NCBI RefSeq assembly: GCF_937616625.2
Contig: NC_065571.1
Span: 51,817,651 to 51,881,650 of the forward strand
DNA length: 64,000 bases
Origin: Mercurialis annua
Lineage: Eukaryota; Streptophyta; Magnoliopsida; Malpighiales; Euphorbiaceae
Direction of reading: 5' to 3'
The position numbers and the translations under genes were made by a program. This document shows positions 36,247 to 47,805 of this stretch, piece by piece (the first letter of the stretch is position 1; each line of letters begins with the position of its first letter). Below the pieces are notes generated by a model. That model was given only the letters and a program-made list of their open reading frames with translations. It ran no database searches and was not told the origin of the DNA.

Positions 36247-36483
36247 TTACTCGTTGATTGGATTTCGGATTCCCTCAGCAATGCGTGCTTTAGATTCGCC
36301 TTGAGTACTTTGTATCTCTTTGTAATCTGCATCAAAAAATTTACATTGCCTAAATTGGTAAAAGCAAGGAGGATTGATCCAATCATTTAAACCTGTAAAT
36401 GACTCTTTAAATGGTACAAAGTTAGTCCAATAATACCCATCATCCTCAACACAATCTTTGGCGTTGCCTCTGTCAATGTCCAA
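36247..36483 (-). other. Unrecognised 78-codon frame in the CACTA element
   Basis: The translation begins MDIDRGNAKDCVEDDGYYWT and continues through LNDWINPPCFYQFRQCKFFD to a stop after IRNPINE. Composition is normal for a soluble protein. Internal AG/GT pairs could make it one or more spliced exons. It lies transcriptionally upstream of the MYB-CC exon but is not a MYB domain. I do not recognise it; it may be a second captured gene or part of a transposon protein. Confidence 0.3.
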
Positions 36484-38479
36484 AAGAATTAGAAGCTTGC
36501 CATTTTTTTATAGTTTAATGATAAGATCATATATAGATACTCAACTCAGGAGTCCATTTAAGCCTAAGTTTTGCATCAGTAGACTAAACCACCTTCATGT
36601 TTCGATTCTGCAAATCCATTATTAAGGAATTGAAGAATGAGTGTGATAATCCGCCATAACATTTGAATGACAAAACAAAGGCCTATAAGCTATAACTATT
36701 CTAAGTGTTTTATCCAAATCTGATATCCTACTGTTTTAATCTGCTAAATAACTTCAAACTCTAGATGCAACAACATCATCGTAAACCGTAATGCATAAAT
36801 CAATGTTAGAAGTTGAACTGCTATGTTTATAAATTATAATATAACCTACCAATGAACTAAAGAAGAAATGGTACCTGAACGGCTTGCACACTTTGAGCAT
36901 ATGAGAAGTCTATGCTCTCTCGATTAATAAACCTAGCATAGATTTCAAAGAATTATCTCAGTTTTTCATTTTACAAAAAAAATGAATCATTAAAATTGAA
37001 GGATCACAAGCAAATGGTTTGCATTTGAGGAACTATTTTTGAAAGGGAAAAAAACATTACTTAAAAAAAACAATAATAATATAGACGAGGATATGGACAG
37101 AAACACCATGCCTAAACAGACATGGCAGAAAACAACCACGCTTTCCCAATTCCAGAGTTTAAGATTTTACCAAAACCAAGTGTTACCACATACATTGAAT
37201 AAACTTCAAACAACCAAAGGCACATTGTGAACAAAAATGTTGAACTGAACATTTTATGTCAATTCATAAACATTCTATGCCAAAAGGGGTATACATGCTA
37301 CCATAAGTGAGACAAAAGTTCATCATCCATATTTCACTAGATTAATTTCTTTTTAAGCTGTATCACTGAAATTTGTGGTTTAATTTTATCACAAAAGTAT
37401 TGAGTGACCATTAGAAGACTTTAAGCAACTCAACTTCTACATAAGAAAATAATTATTTGGAACTGGCAATAGTGCAGACATCGGGCTTAGTGGATTAAAC
37501 TAGGTCATCCAATATAAAAATCAAAATCAAAATGAAAACCTAAAATAAAATCCAAATCAAGCTCAATCTATTAAAACCTAAAATGAAAACTAATTGAAAT
37601 GAAAAAGCTCCAAAGTGAAATTTGAAAGCAAGCGATTTTTGACAAAAAATACTAAAATCAAGATTAATTTCTAATTATGCGTTAATTACCTGGTTCAACT
37701 GTCGAACAAGATGAACCGCGAGCAGTATCAGATAATATGAAAGACGGAGGAAGGTGATGATGTTGACGAGGATGCTAAATCAGTAATTACTTAGAGAAGA
37801 GAGATTTGGCAAAAAAAACTTAGAGAAGAAAGAAAAAAAATCAAGAGTTTTCAAAGTCGTATTTACTTGCCCAATGTTTTTATTTTTAATTTTTTACCAT
37901 TTAAAGATTACCAAATGCCCCTAGAAAACCGTTAACTTTTTTTTGAAATAGAACACAATTAACTTTAAAATAGAGAAATAAGGGAGTAATTATAAACCAT
38001 TCTCTTATAAATTGTTGCTAAAAAAATTTGTGGTGTAGTGTTAAAAATCAGTGAATATGTTCTTTTGCATATCATGCTTGATAAATGGAGAAAAAAGAGA
38101 TAAAACAAATACTGAGTAGATTTTGTAAATTTTTTTTTTTACAAATATTAAAATACTATGAAAGAAAGTGAACAAAAAATTAAAAATATAATTAGGTATG
38201 ATGTAGAAAAGACAGCAGTTTAAAAGTGTTGCTAGATTCCGTGAAACTGTTGTATTTTTTATAGCTAATGCAACAGTTTTCCATATATGCTGTCTTATAT
38301 CTTATGTTATAAATTTCTTAATTTTATTAATTTCTTTGCAACGGTTTTTAACCGTAACCTTTCTGTTGCCTTATATATACTATTGCAACAGTTTTAAAAG
38401 TGTTGCTATGTTAATGTTGCTGAAAGTGACTTATGTGGTAGTGTCTTTTCTTATTTATTTTCTATTGTGCTAACAGATA

Positions 38480-39720
38480 CAACTGCCATAAGAGGATCCA
38501 ATTATGATGTTATTGATTTAAGAATACTGAGCTGCGTGTGAAGATTGTTTAACATGCTTAAGAGTGTGTATTTTCCATGGCAACATTCTCACACCGATTA
38601 TGTGGTCTTGCTTAAATACTTTTCAACAGTAAAAAGTTAGAGCGTATTTTTGTAAAAAAAAGTTAAAAAAAAGTGTACAGGACGTAATACACATAATTTT
38701 TTTGATAAAAAATACTGAATTTAAATTAGTTTATGTATAGCGAATTTGGAAAGAGAAAATTTAAAATACATATAAATATGGTCAATGCATAAAGGGGAAA
38801 TTTAGAATACGTAAAACATATGAAAAGCATGCTAATTCACTGAGGTGCATGAATATAGTTTATATACTAAAGAATGATAATTTAAATTGGCGATGAATGA
38901 AAAATCACCTCACATGTAAAAATGTTAATCTGCAAATTTTGAACATTAAATTACATAAATATTTGTTAATAAAAAAATTAAAATAAACCATGTTAACAAA
39001 TTGGCTGCCGGAATAATGTTATCCTATGCTGGAATATTGTCTTTCTGAAAGGATCTTGCAAGGATAAAGTAGCCTTTTCTCAGGGAAAAAAATTATAAAG
39101 TAGCCTTGGCACGGGCGTACAAGCGAAGTAGCGCACTCACGCTAATAATATACTACTTAAAATAAATATATTTTTATCGGTTGAGTCTTTTCATTTAAAA
39201 ACAATTGGTTTTTAAATTAAATTTAGCATATAATTTTCTTAAAAAGTCACCTCTTAATTTTTATTTTTTAAATAATAATGGTAGTAGTAATAATAAATAT
39301 TTTCATTGTTAAATAATATGTGAATTTTAAATAAAAATAACTAACAAGAAATAAATTACTAATTAAAAATTATATTTTAATAGATCAAAGATAATTTAAT
39401 TATAAATAATTGGATATTTTAACAAAATTAACTGTCATACTTAACAGTAAATTTGGTCAAATGTTAAAATATTTTGTATATATTTTTAAAATATGGAGGA
39501 AAACAAGTTCCTTTTATGTAATCTTAGGTTCTTTCTGATATTTATCTCAAAAAAAATGACCGACCTACAAGTTATAATTCACAAAGTTTTGTTTTTTAGG
39601 GTCTACTTGCTTTCAGGAACAGACAGGAATTCTGATAGGATATTTTAAATATAAGGGGGATTTAATGAAACATTCAAAAGCTGTGTACATGCACCATCAA
39701 GAAACAGTGTTTATGACGGT
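38480..39720. other. AT-rich stretch without a gene
   Basis: No coding frame or clear element is visible. A segment at 39590-39700 is similar in inverse orientation to 18120-18260 (shared words ATCAGAATTC and GGGTCTACTTGC or its inverse). Confidence 0.4.
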
Positions 39721-39723
39721 GAC

Positions 39724-40064
39724 AAGGGTCAACGCGCCCCATAAACTTATGACGCGGAATCATCTAACTCTTATATTTTTTTTAAATAATTAAACCCAAA
39801 ACTCTTTATTTTTAGGTCAAATAATTCTATAATTATTATTTTAAAACGCGTAAAATACAAATTGGAGGTGGGGGATGCAAAAAAGTAATTAGTTACTTCC
39901 CTAATTGTTGCGATATAATTATACTAAATTTATTTTTTGAAATAAAAATATAAATTATGAGGTTATTCGATCCAAAAATGAAAAATTTTGGGGTTAGTTG
40001 CTCAAAAAATATAAATTAGATTAGATGATCCAGTGTTACAAATTCAGAAGGCGCGTTGCCCCTT
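39724..40064. mobile_element. Foldback MITE with CAACGCGCC ends
   Basis: Ends read AAGGGTCAACGCGCC and, reversed, AAGGGGCAACGCGCC; arms share GGATCATCTAA-type and ACCCCAAAA-type words. No exact target duplication. 40065-41075 is AT-rich with two short frames (40125-40328, 40402-40587) that I do not believe. Confidence 0.6.
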
Positions 40065-41079
40065 TATTCATTTTCATTTCACTATTTTGTTTTTTTGATG
40101 AATTTCGCTATTAAAAATTAAAGCGTGGCTGATCAAAAAAATATTAATTGTCTCAAAATTCACTATGAAAATTTGACATATTTGTCTCCTATATATAATT
40201 ATAATAATTCATTTATTAATTTATCATTAATTTTTCTTTATACTATTGTATTCTCATTGTATAATATGCACATCAATAATTTTTTTATTAGTTATGCTAA
40301 TTTATCCTCAAATTTTAGTTTATTGTGAAATATGTAATAAATTTATCGCATCATATTAATGAGAATGACATATATTGTAGGCACTGAATTTTAAAAGAGT
40401 AATGAATAAGAAAATAATCACCAATTATACATATTTTTTTAAATTTAGTTGTGATTATAAAACATCTCAAATCTATATTCCAATTTTTATTTTGTGTCAA
40501 ACAGATACACCAATCCAGTGTAATTTGTTGAGGTGGGAATCACTCTCCGCTATAATTTGCTGGAGTGCAAGCTATTTTTTGATGTAATTTGCTGAGGTTA
40601 AAATCATTTTCTGGATGCCAATTTAGCTGATTTCATTAAATTTGAAAGCAGTATATCGATTTGAGACAAAATAAAGTCGATGTATACATTTGAGATGTTT
40701 TAAAAATCATGAATAAATTGAGAAAACATATATAGTTGGTGAATTTATATGACATTATTTCAATTTAAATTTAAGTTAAAAATATTTTGTATTATGTAAC
40801 TGAAATTTTTATACAACTATTATAAAAATATTGGCATAAAAATTTATTTCCAAATTACACATAATTGTTTTTATAAAAAAAATACTAAATTTAAAAATCA
40901 CTAAAAATTCACCAAAAACCCACCTCTGGTAGACTTTTAAAGATTTTTTTAGAATTTAAATCAGATCATAATTTAAATTAATCGTGAGTTCAACAGATCT
41001 CGATTAATGAAATCCAGAGTCCATAACATGGATCATACTAGTAAAGTTGTTGTCAACTACAACTGCACCAATTTATGTT

Positions 41080-41718
41080 TTATAAGTGTTTGCAATACTT
41101 GGGGCATACAAGACTTAATGATCATTGAAAATGTGATGAATCATAATTTGTTTCTGTGCTAATTCAGTGATCTTGATGATTATGAAGCTGCTCTTCTAAA
41201 TCGATCTTGGATTCCTCAAGACCATTTACTTATGCTCCTCAACTCATTTGTCTTTAAATCAGTCATAGTTTCAATTTTCAGACTTCTAAATTCAGGTTAG
41301 AGGTACCGCCTAATTGAATGAATACAAATAATTTCCAAATATATTGGTTTTATATTTGAAAACTACATTAATTTTGACATAGATCTTATTGCTTCATTGT
41401 GGCGCCAGCTTTTTCTCCGTATTAAAGTGTTTATAGATGTTAATAAACCATTACTCAAAGGATTTCACAATGACATTAACCCAGCTAATCCTACATGGAT
41501 ATCATTTAAATAGAAAAACATTCATCCTATGTGTTTTTATCATGGTATTTTAGGTCATAGGGTTAGTGATTGTAGACGTAGAGAATTGTTGAAATGTAAC
41601 CCTTTGTTGCATAGTTATAAAGATGATAATCAGAAGTATAATCGCGATTCGCGAGATTACTAGAAAAGGTCCGAGGAATAGCCATGAGATTTTTGTTGTT
41701 ACTTCGGTATGGGCTCTT
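41080..41718 (+). pseudogene. LINE ORF1 remnant (DUF4283 and zinc knuckle)
   Basis: Frames broken by stops and shifts give, in order, NTWGI...NHNLFL..FSDLDDYEAALLNRSWIPQ (DUF4283 pattern with the conserved W and LL.R.W), then DIDLIASLWRQLFLRIKVFI, and the zinc-knuckle region MCFYHGILGHRVSDCRRREL. In the knuckle the second cysteine of the C-X2-C-X4-H-X4-C motif is replaced by His. This is the ORF1 of a plant L1-type LINE, inactive. It stops at 41718 where LTR-like sequence begins. Confidence 0.7.
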
Positions 41719-42653
41719 TGTTGGACCAAGTCCTTTTGATCTCTTCAATTTTAACTTTTGACAATCAATTTAAATGTTATAATATTATTTACTAGTGTAT
41801 AGGAACCTATCAAAACCATCGTAGAGCAATTCGAAGGTGTCCAGCGAGAATTCAAATTTTCGAGTTTTTGAAATCCATAATAGATTTTGCGCCCGTAACA
41901 AAGGAGTGTCACTGGCGTGACACATGAGTCGCGGGTGTGACTTAAAGCTTCGCGGTCGTGACACAAGCAAGGGATTTTGTCTTCATTTTGGATAAGGTTT
42001 CACGGGCGTTACGAAGGTGTGTCACGGACGTGACACACATAGACGTTGGATACAACAGTCATATTTTTTAACCTCCCAACGGCTCTATGACACATGGCCT
42101 TTCATCATTGGACTACCTGTCCAAGTCATGTGTCACGGGCGTGACACTACTGATTTTTACAAAAGTACAGCTTTTGCCCTTGAAGACTTAGAGGAGGTTA
42201 TAAATACCCCATATCTACCACATTTATGTGGTTAGACACTCTTACAACAACAACAACTACAAGCATTCAAACATATTCTCTTTCTTATTAAATTGTGCAT
42301 CATTAATTGATTGCTTTTATTTGTTGTTGATAATCAATTTTGATTTATCATTAGTGTTTTGTAGGTTTGTGATTAGCCTTAGAAAATCACTTTATGAGTT
42401 TGTATTGAACTCTAGAAAAACACTTATTGTATTAGTTAGGTGTTAAGCTTAAAACACCCATCAATGAATTTATTACTAATTTCAATCTTTAATTGAGTAG
42501 TGGAGTAAAATCGGTTTGTGATTCGAACCACTCTAAATTTTGTGTGTTCTTTCTTCTACCTCTCAAACTCTAAACTAAACATTAATCAAATTTTAATTTC
42601 TAAAATAACCTTATTCACCCCCCTCCCCCTCTAAGATAGTATTTGGGATTTCA
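41719..42653 (+). repeat. Copia-like LTR remnant with GTGACAC palindromes
   Basis: The segment begins TGTTGGACCAAGTCC and ends in a C-rich run, then CTCTAAGATAG and ATTTCA, the usual look of the end of SIRE/Copia-type LTRs. A TATAAATACC word is at about 42199. Between about 41895 and 42150 there are repeated near-palindromes of the form GTGTCACGGGCGTGACAC. No matching second LTR or exact target duplication is seen, so solo or truncated. Frames inside (41751-41966, 41785-41970, 42017-42235) are not genes. Confidence 0.5.
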
Positions 42654-43514
42654 GCCTTCTATAACTGTTGTTGTTGAGGCCCTTTTGTTGCTGGTGCATT
42701 ATGATACCCAGACTTGTGCTTTGCCTTTGAATAGTTTTGTTTATGTATGGCGTGCAAGTACTCTAAACTTTTCAACATTTGTTACTGCGATCTAAAGTGA
42801 TTAGGCTTCAATTGGCTTGGCCTAGCTGCAAAGGGAAAGGGGAGTTAGTGCATTAAGAGACAAACTCAGATGTACTCCTTTTTCGATATCCAAAGCATAT
42901 TACGAACATTGCTACAAAACATCTTACTATCTACTGAGGAGCAGATAAATATGGATGCGAAATATTTATGTTCCACTATAGCGTATGATTCTCAAAACTA
43001 TCAACATCAATTTTACAAGAAGACACAAAGGAATTAGTGGATGTCGTGTTGTGTCGGTTGAAATTGGGTATCAATAGTGCCTTAATTTAAGAGGTTAACA
43101 TTATCAAATCTCTCTACTCAACGACACTGCTGTGAATTCAATTATGCTTCCTATGATAATTTGTTCACTGTTACGAACATAAAAGAAAAGACTTGTAATA
43201 GCATAATTACTCATTCTAAATTATGAAAGGGGTATGCAGACAATTTTGAATTTCCAACTAGAAAAGATCTAGATGGGATAACATCTATCTATTTTTATCA
43301 GAACCAAATCTCATTAGATTTACTGGTGAAAATAAATTTCTCATATTTTCTCTTATATTCTAGACATGCCTAGATTGATTCAAAGTCTACATCATTTAGG
43401 TATCCACTTCCAGTAAATTAGTTGTTATTAGCTGATATCACTTTCCAACTATAATTGCATGGTCACGGAATACAAGAGATGGGCAAGACCAAACCAAAAA
43501 AGCCTCAAAGTGCT

Positions 43515-43710
43515 CTATGCAGATAATTTTCGAGAACTGTCAAGGGTTGGAGGAATCCCTTGACATTTTGATACTTGCAAGATTTACAAAGATCTTATTC
43601 CCTAGATGTAATATGTTTGGTTGAAACAAAAAAATCAAGAATCCTAAGTTCTGAAGCTGGTTGCTAAGTTAGGGTTTTCAAATGGTGCAATGAGTCAACC
43701 TAATTGGTTT
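43515..43710 (+). pseudogene. LINE ORF2 endonuclease start, remnant
   Basis: Reading frames give IIFENCQGLEESLD, then a segment ending in PRCNMFG, and KLVAKLGFSNGAMSQPNWF. These match the beginning of plant LINE ORF2 endonucleases (I.WNCQGLG.P......L......PDI.FL.ETK, then V..KLGF.N). The catalytic Asn/Gln region is recognisable but stops interrupt the frame. It is probably the same LINE whose ORF1 is at 41080. 42660-43510 in between has no convincing match. Confidence 0.6.
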
Positions 43711-43788
43711 ATTTTGGAAAAGGTGGGGGGGGGGGGGTGTGGGGGGCTCTAGAGAAGAGAAATTAGGCTATAAATGCATATGGTAGCT

Positions 43789-46711
43789 TGTTGGAATAAT
43801 GCCTAGAATTTTAATTATTTTAGGACTCTATTGTAAAGTATTTGGATAAAGGATAACTTTATTATCATTGGCTATTAGGAAGTGTAATCCAATTAGGATT
43901 CATACTCCTAATGCCATATGGATTATTTACTCACTAAATATCCTACTTTGTTCATCTTTTAGAATAGTATTTAATACACTATGTAGATGAAATATTAATG
44001 TGAATGTCACGACCCAATTTCATGAATCGTGACCGGCGCTAGGGTATGGGCATGGTTGTACCAAAACCCGTAGCAAGCCTCGCAGAAAAACAAACAAACA
44101 TTTAAACCTGCAGAAAACTGCTCGGGGGCAACCGAGACTCCAACCTAGGTCTAGCAAATTATATTACAGTTCAAATATAAATAACTTAAATATCTTAAAT
44201 GTTCAACGGCATGCCTTATATATAACAATATCGTAATCCAGAGTAATCATGCCAAATATAAATAATCGAATATATCGACAATCCCAAAGTGTAATATCAA
44301 ATGTAATAAATAATCTAGTTCTACTGTGGTCTAAGAGTTTGAAAACAGAAACTAGTTTAATAACATAAAAACCTCCGAAGAATCAAAAGAATCGGAGTGG
44401 ACCAGCTTTCAAATCATAAACCTGGAAAATTTGGGAAAACAACGGGGTCAGATATATTGAGATGAGTTCGCAATACTATTTACATTTATTAAGTTTAAAA
44501 CCCTTAAATCAAAACATTTTTATACTAATATAATATGATTATGGAAAACAGTATTGAAATGATCCCAGCGTAGGTATGACTTAGCATACCGATAAACCCA
44601 TAGTGGACGGGAAAATCCTCGTCATATATTTATACCAGCGTAAGCAAGACTTTTGTCTGCCGTTTCCCAGAATACTTACTGGTGCACACAGTCTCGATAC
44701 AAGCCTATCGAGTAGCTCGTTTCAATCCAGATCCATAATTCGTAAAAACATTTCAAAAGCATTTATAATATTAAAATACGATGTGGTACTTAATAAAGCG
44801 GTAAATAGCACTACAAACTCACTGCTTGCTTATCCACGTGATCTTGGCAAACAGCTAACCCTGCGTAGATTCCGAAGCACGAGCAGTCGACGGGTCTAAA
44901 ATAATAAATAGGTTAAAATCCATTTACCCCTAACTCTAAGATCACTAGACACCACGTAGGACTAGCACAATTAAATAACCAGATAAATCACAGAGAACAC
45001 AATTTTTAAATAAATTGTAATGCCGTAATTAATTCAAGACTATTGAGTTCGCACTTAAATTCAATCCACAAATATTATTAAAATAATATTTAATTGATAA
45101 ATAAAATCAATTCCTCAAATAGTGGGTTAGCCGAGTTTTTCAAAACTACCAAACTAAGCCCACATGTCGGTGACCCAAGTCCAAACCGACCCAACTGATA
45201 TTTCCGAATTATAAACCACAGTTTATAATTAATATTAAATAAAATATTAATTAATATCAAAATAGAACTCAATAGCTTGAACCCGAGTAATTAAATATTA
45301 CCGGCCAATATCTCAAATAATTAATTAACTAAATAAATCAAAATATAAATTTAACCCAAAGGCATTCTAAGCCAAAAATATCAATTTAACAATTAAATAA
45401 TAATTAATAATAATTATTTATTTAATTTTTAAATAACACGAATATTATTTTTAGGTCTTAAAATAATATAACTAATTTTGACAACTTAAAAATTAAATGA
45501 AATTCACAAATTCTCATTTAATATAGTCAATTATAAAATCATATATATAATCCATAATAAGTTTAATATTAATTTAAATTTAAAATATTAATTCCCGAAG
45601 AAAGTTTCAAATTATAAATAATATTATTATTTAAATCTCTAATCAATAAGTCGAAATCAATTTTGTAAATTAAACCAAAAATCAATTTAAAACAGTTAAA
45701 ATATAAGTTTAGGAATCAAAAGATTTAAGATACAAAAACTCGATAACCAAAGTCATCATTTAACCAATAAGAATTTGAATGGGCCAACCACACATGGACA
45801 CCTCCTCATCATCTTCAATTAGCATCCAAATCAAACCAAACTTATCATTTATAGAAAACAGAATTCGATTTTGAAAGAAACTTAATAATCAATCTTATCT
45901 GGTGATTTTCACTAAGCTTTGGTTGATGATTAGCTCGATAATTCTCAGCAATTTTGAGAAGGAAAGGCGGCTAGGGCTAGACTGAAATGTGATGAAGATA
46001 TTAGGTTTAGGATTCGAGTTTAAATACTTAAAGAATCGAGAGAAATCCGGGGGCAAAACTGCCCCCTCACCTAAGTTATAGCAGGTCTCGAACGAGACCT
46101 GCTAATATGATCAGGTCTGCATCAAAAACGCAGGTCTCGTACGAGACCTGCATTCTCGTACGAGACCAGGTCTCGGTTCAACGAGACCTGGTCCAACCAA
46201 TTCTGGTTGGACCGAAACCCAACCCGAACCTTTTTTTTTTAAATATATATTTTCGAAACCCGGACTTTAATTAACCCTTTTCGAAACCCGGACTAGAATT
46301 AATCCAATTTCGAATCCAATCACAAAACTTGTTTAATTTACGTAAAACTACTAAAATGTTATCGGAACTCGCAATTTACATTTTTAAAATTTTACGGGAC
46401 ATTACAGTGAATAAGGGAAAATGTGGAATGTGTGTGATGTGAGGAATATAAGTTAATCCTAACCCTTTTTGGTTACTTCTTGTAGAGAGTTAAACATTTT
46501 GTGGATTTTTCTTCTAAAGTCATGTTTATTAGAGATGTAATCTATATGGTGATTCTCCATTAACTTTATAATCCTTCTAATGATTAGTGGATGGCTCAAT
46601 TTTTGTCCGTGAATGTACACTTTAATGCCGAACCACATAAATCTCTTGTATTATTTAATTATTTTGCTATATTGTTATTTGTTAATCAAATCCATAATTA
46701 AATATCTACCA
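43789..46711 (+). repeat. Possible Copia-like LTR split by a solo LTR
   Basis: Sequence beginning TGTTGGAATAATGCCTAG (after a long G run at about 43723-43746) resumes after the solo LTR at 46412 and runs to about 46711 (AATATCTACCA), with LTR-end-like AT-rich text. No duplicate or exact target duplication supports it. Tentative. Confidence 0.3.
44005..46406 (-). repeat. Solo LTR of the LARD-2 family, with target duplication
   Basis: 2402 bp from TGTCACGACCC to GGGACATTACA, flanked by exact GTGAA at 44000-44004 and 46407-46411. The first 900 bp or so are the inverse complement of the last part of the LARD-2 LTR (shared ACTGCTCGG, CAGGTTTAAATG-type and AAACTAGTTTAATAACATAA-type words). The rest differs from LARD-2. 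Between 46080 and 46200 there are repeated GGTCTCGTACGAGACC palindromes. Recombination between the two LTRs of a former full element is the usual origin. Confidence 0.88.
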
Positions 46712-47055
46712 AATGGTTTTGATTCTGCTATACATATCAATCCTGTCATGAACCAGCCACAAAAATTGGTACCATAGCTTTAATAATCGGTATCGATGTT
46801 ACAATATAGCTCCTTTTTATGTGGTTTGTTTGTTAGTTTCTAATTTAGGTATTATATTTGATACGATGGTCTATCATCTGGACGTTAGTAGTGATATTAA
46901 GGAATATAAACTTATGTATCTTGTTAATATGCAAGCTATGTTACTGAACTCTTATACTTTGTATGGAGACTCTAATAAAATTAGAAACCCTTCGGAAATA
47001 GAAGGAGATTTACCGAATATATCGTATACCCATGTGGACTTTTCAAATGCTATCT
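46712..47055. other. Unassigned sequence
   Basis: A 123-codon plus frame (46821-47192) starts here but runs across the LTR boundary at 47056, so it cannot be a single gene. The part before 47056 (VCLLVSNLGIIFDTMVYHLD and following) is open for about 78 codons; I do not recognise it. Confidence 0.25.
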
Positions 47056-47395
47056 GTCACGACCCGATTCTTGGATCGAGACCGGCGTTAAGGAATGAGA
47101 GTGGTTGCTCCGAAATTCGTAGAAAGCCTTACTTTCACAAAACAAAATTGCTGATTATTCAAATTATATTTAACATTTTAAACTTCTTTTAAAATGTTTC
47201 GATTAAAACTCACGATAAAACTTGGCAATAACTATTTTAATAACTTTATCTCGTATAATCGACATAGTCATCATACACACTTAGATGTCGTGTTCATACT
47301 TGCGCAGTTATACATACATACATACATACGCATTATTATCATAATAATATATCAGAGTTTGACGACATATTAAAATATAAATAAGTCATACACGA
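47056..47395 (-). repeat. Truncated LTR of a LARD-like family
   Basis: It starts TGTCACGACCCGATTCTTGG and has the same layout as the other LTR ends here (ACCGGCG, AAGGAATGAGAG, then AATTCGTAGAAAGCC for the usual CCCGTAGCAAGCC). It breaks off near 47395 at CACTA-like sequence. A third subfamily by sequence. Confidence 0.65.
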
Positions 47396-47401
47396 CTTCC
47401 A

Positions 47402-47579
47402 AGTGTCCGCCAAATTAGCAAAGAAATTCCATCACTAAATTGGCGGGCAATCACCCGCCATGTTTAATCAATTTCTATCGCCAAATTCGTCAATAAACGG
47501 TCAAATTAGCGACAAATCAAATTAGCGACAGATTTATCGTCGCTAATTTCTGTTGCTGAAACCTTACATTCTAGTAGTG
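47402..47579 (-). mobile_element. CACTA element terminus, truncated
   Basis: On the minus strand it starts CACTACTAGAATGTAAGG and has subterminal repeats of AAATTAGCGAC and its inverse, including an inverted pair at 47505-47555. The opposite terminus is not in the window. Confidence 0.65.
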
Positions 47580-47805
47580 CCTAGAGTCTAGGTCTAAAAT
47601 AAGCAAAGGATATTAAGGCCTTTAAAACCACATTTAGCATATTAATCATTCCACACGACCAACATAACAATCATACATCAATAGTTTCTCATAGCATACA
47701 AGAATGTCGATACCCAATTTGAAGTTTAGCTAGCCATTACCTTTGAAGCAAACACCATTGTAGAGATAAAAGCAACATAGAAAAATCTTCAAATAATAAG
47801 TATAT

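Larger units (their letters stand above)
34373..38443 (-). mobile_element. CACTA (En/Spm) transposon carrying host gene fragments
   Basis: The 4071-bp element has long perfect terminal inverted repeats that begin CACTACCACATAAGTCAC and continue to TTCAGCAACA, and a 3-bp duplication TCT at 34370-34372 and 38444-38446. Subterminal regions at both ends are rich in GCAAC/GTTGC words, as expected for binding sites of a CACTA TNPA-type protein. I found no transposase (TNPD) frame, so it is non-autonomous. Its interior holds minus-strand exon-like pieces, one matching MYB-CC transcription factors. The size and intact ends suggest a fairly recent, Pack-CACTA-like insertion. Confidence 0.88.
34131..38475 (+). 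repeat. Possible Copia-type LTR split by the CACTA element
   Basis: Removing 34373-38443 and one TCT copy joins a segment that begins TGTTGAAGATACTATTG, has a TATAAATACTAG word (about 34250) and ends CTATTGTGCTAACA. Size (about 270 bp) and ends fit a Copia LTR, but flanking 5-mers (GAATC, GATAC) are not identical. Tentative. Confidence 0.35.

Noticed and set aside
43723..43746. Long G run (and C run near 13524-13548)
   Set aside because: Homopolymer tracts; possibly assembly-sensitive, no function inferred.
46821..47192. 123-codon plus-strand frame
   Set aside because: It crosses the start of a truncated LTR at 47056, so the second half is LTR sequence; no domain recognised.
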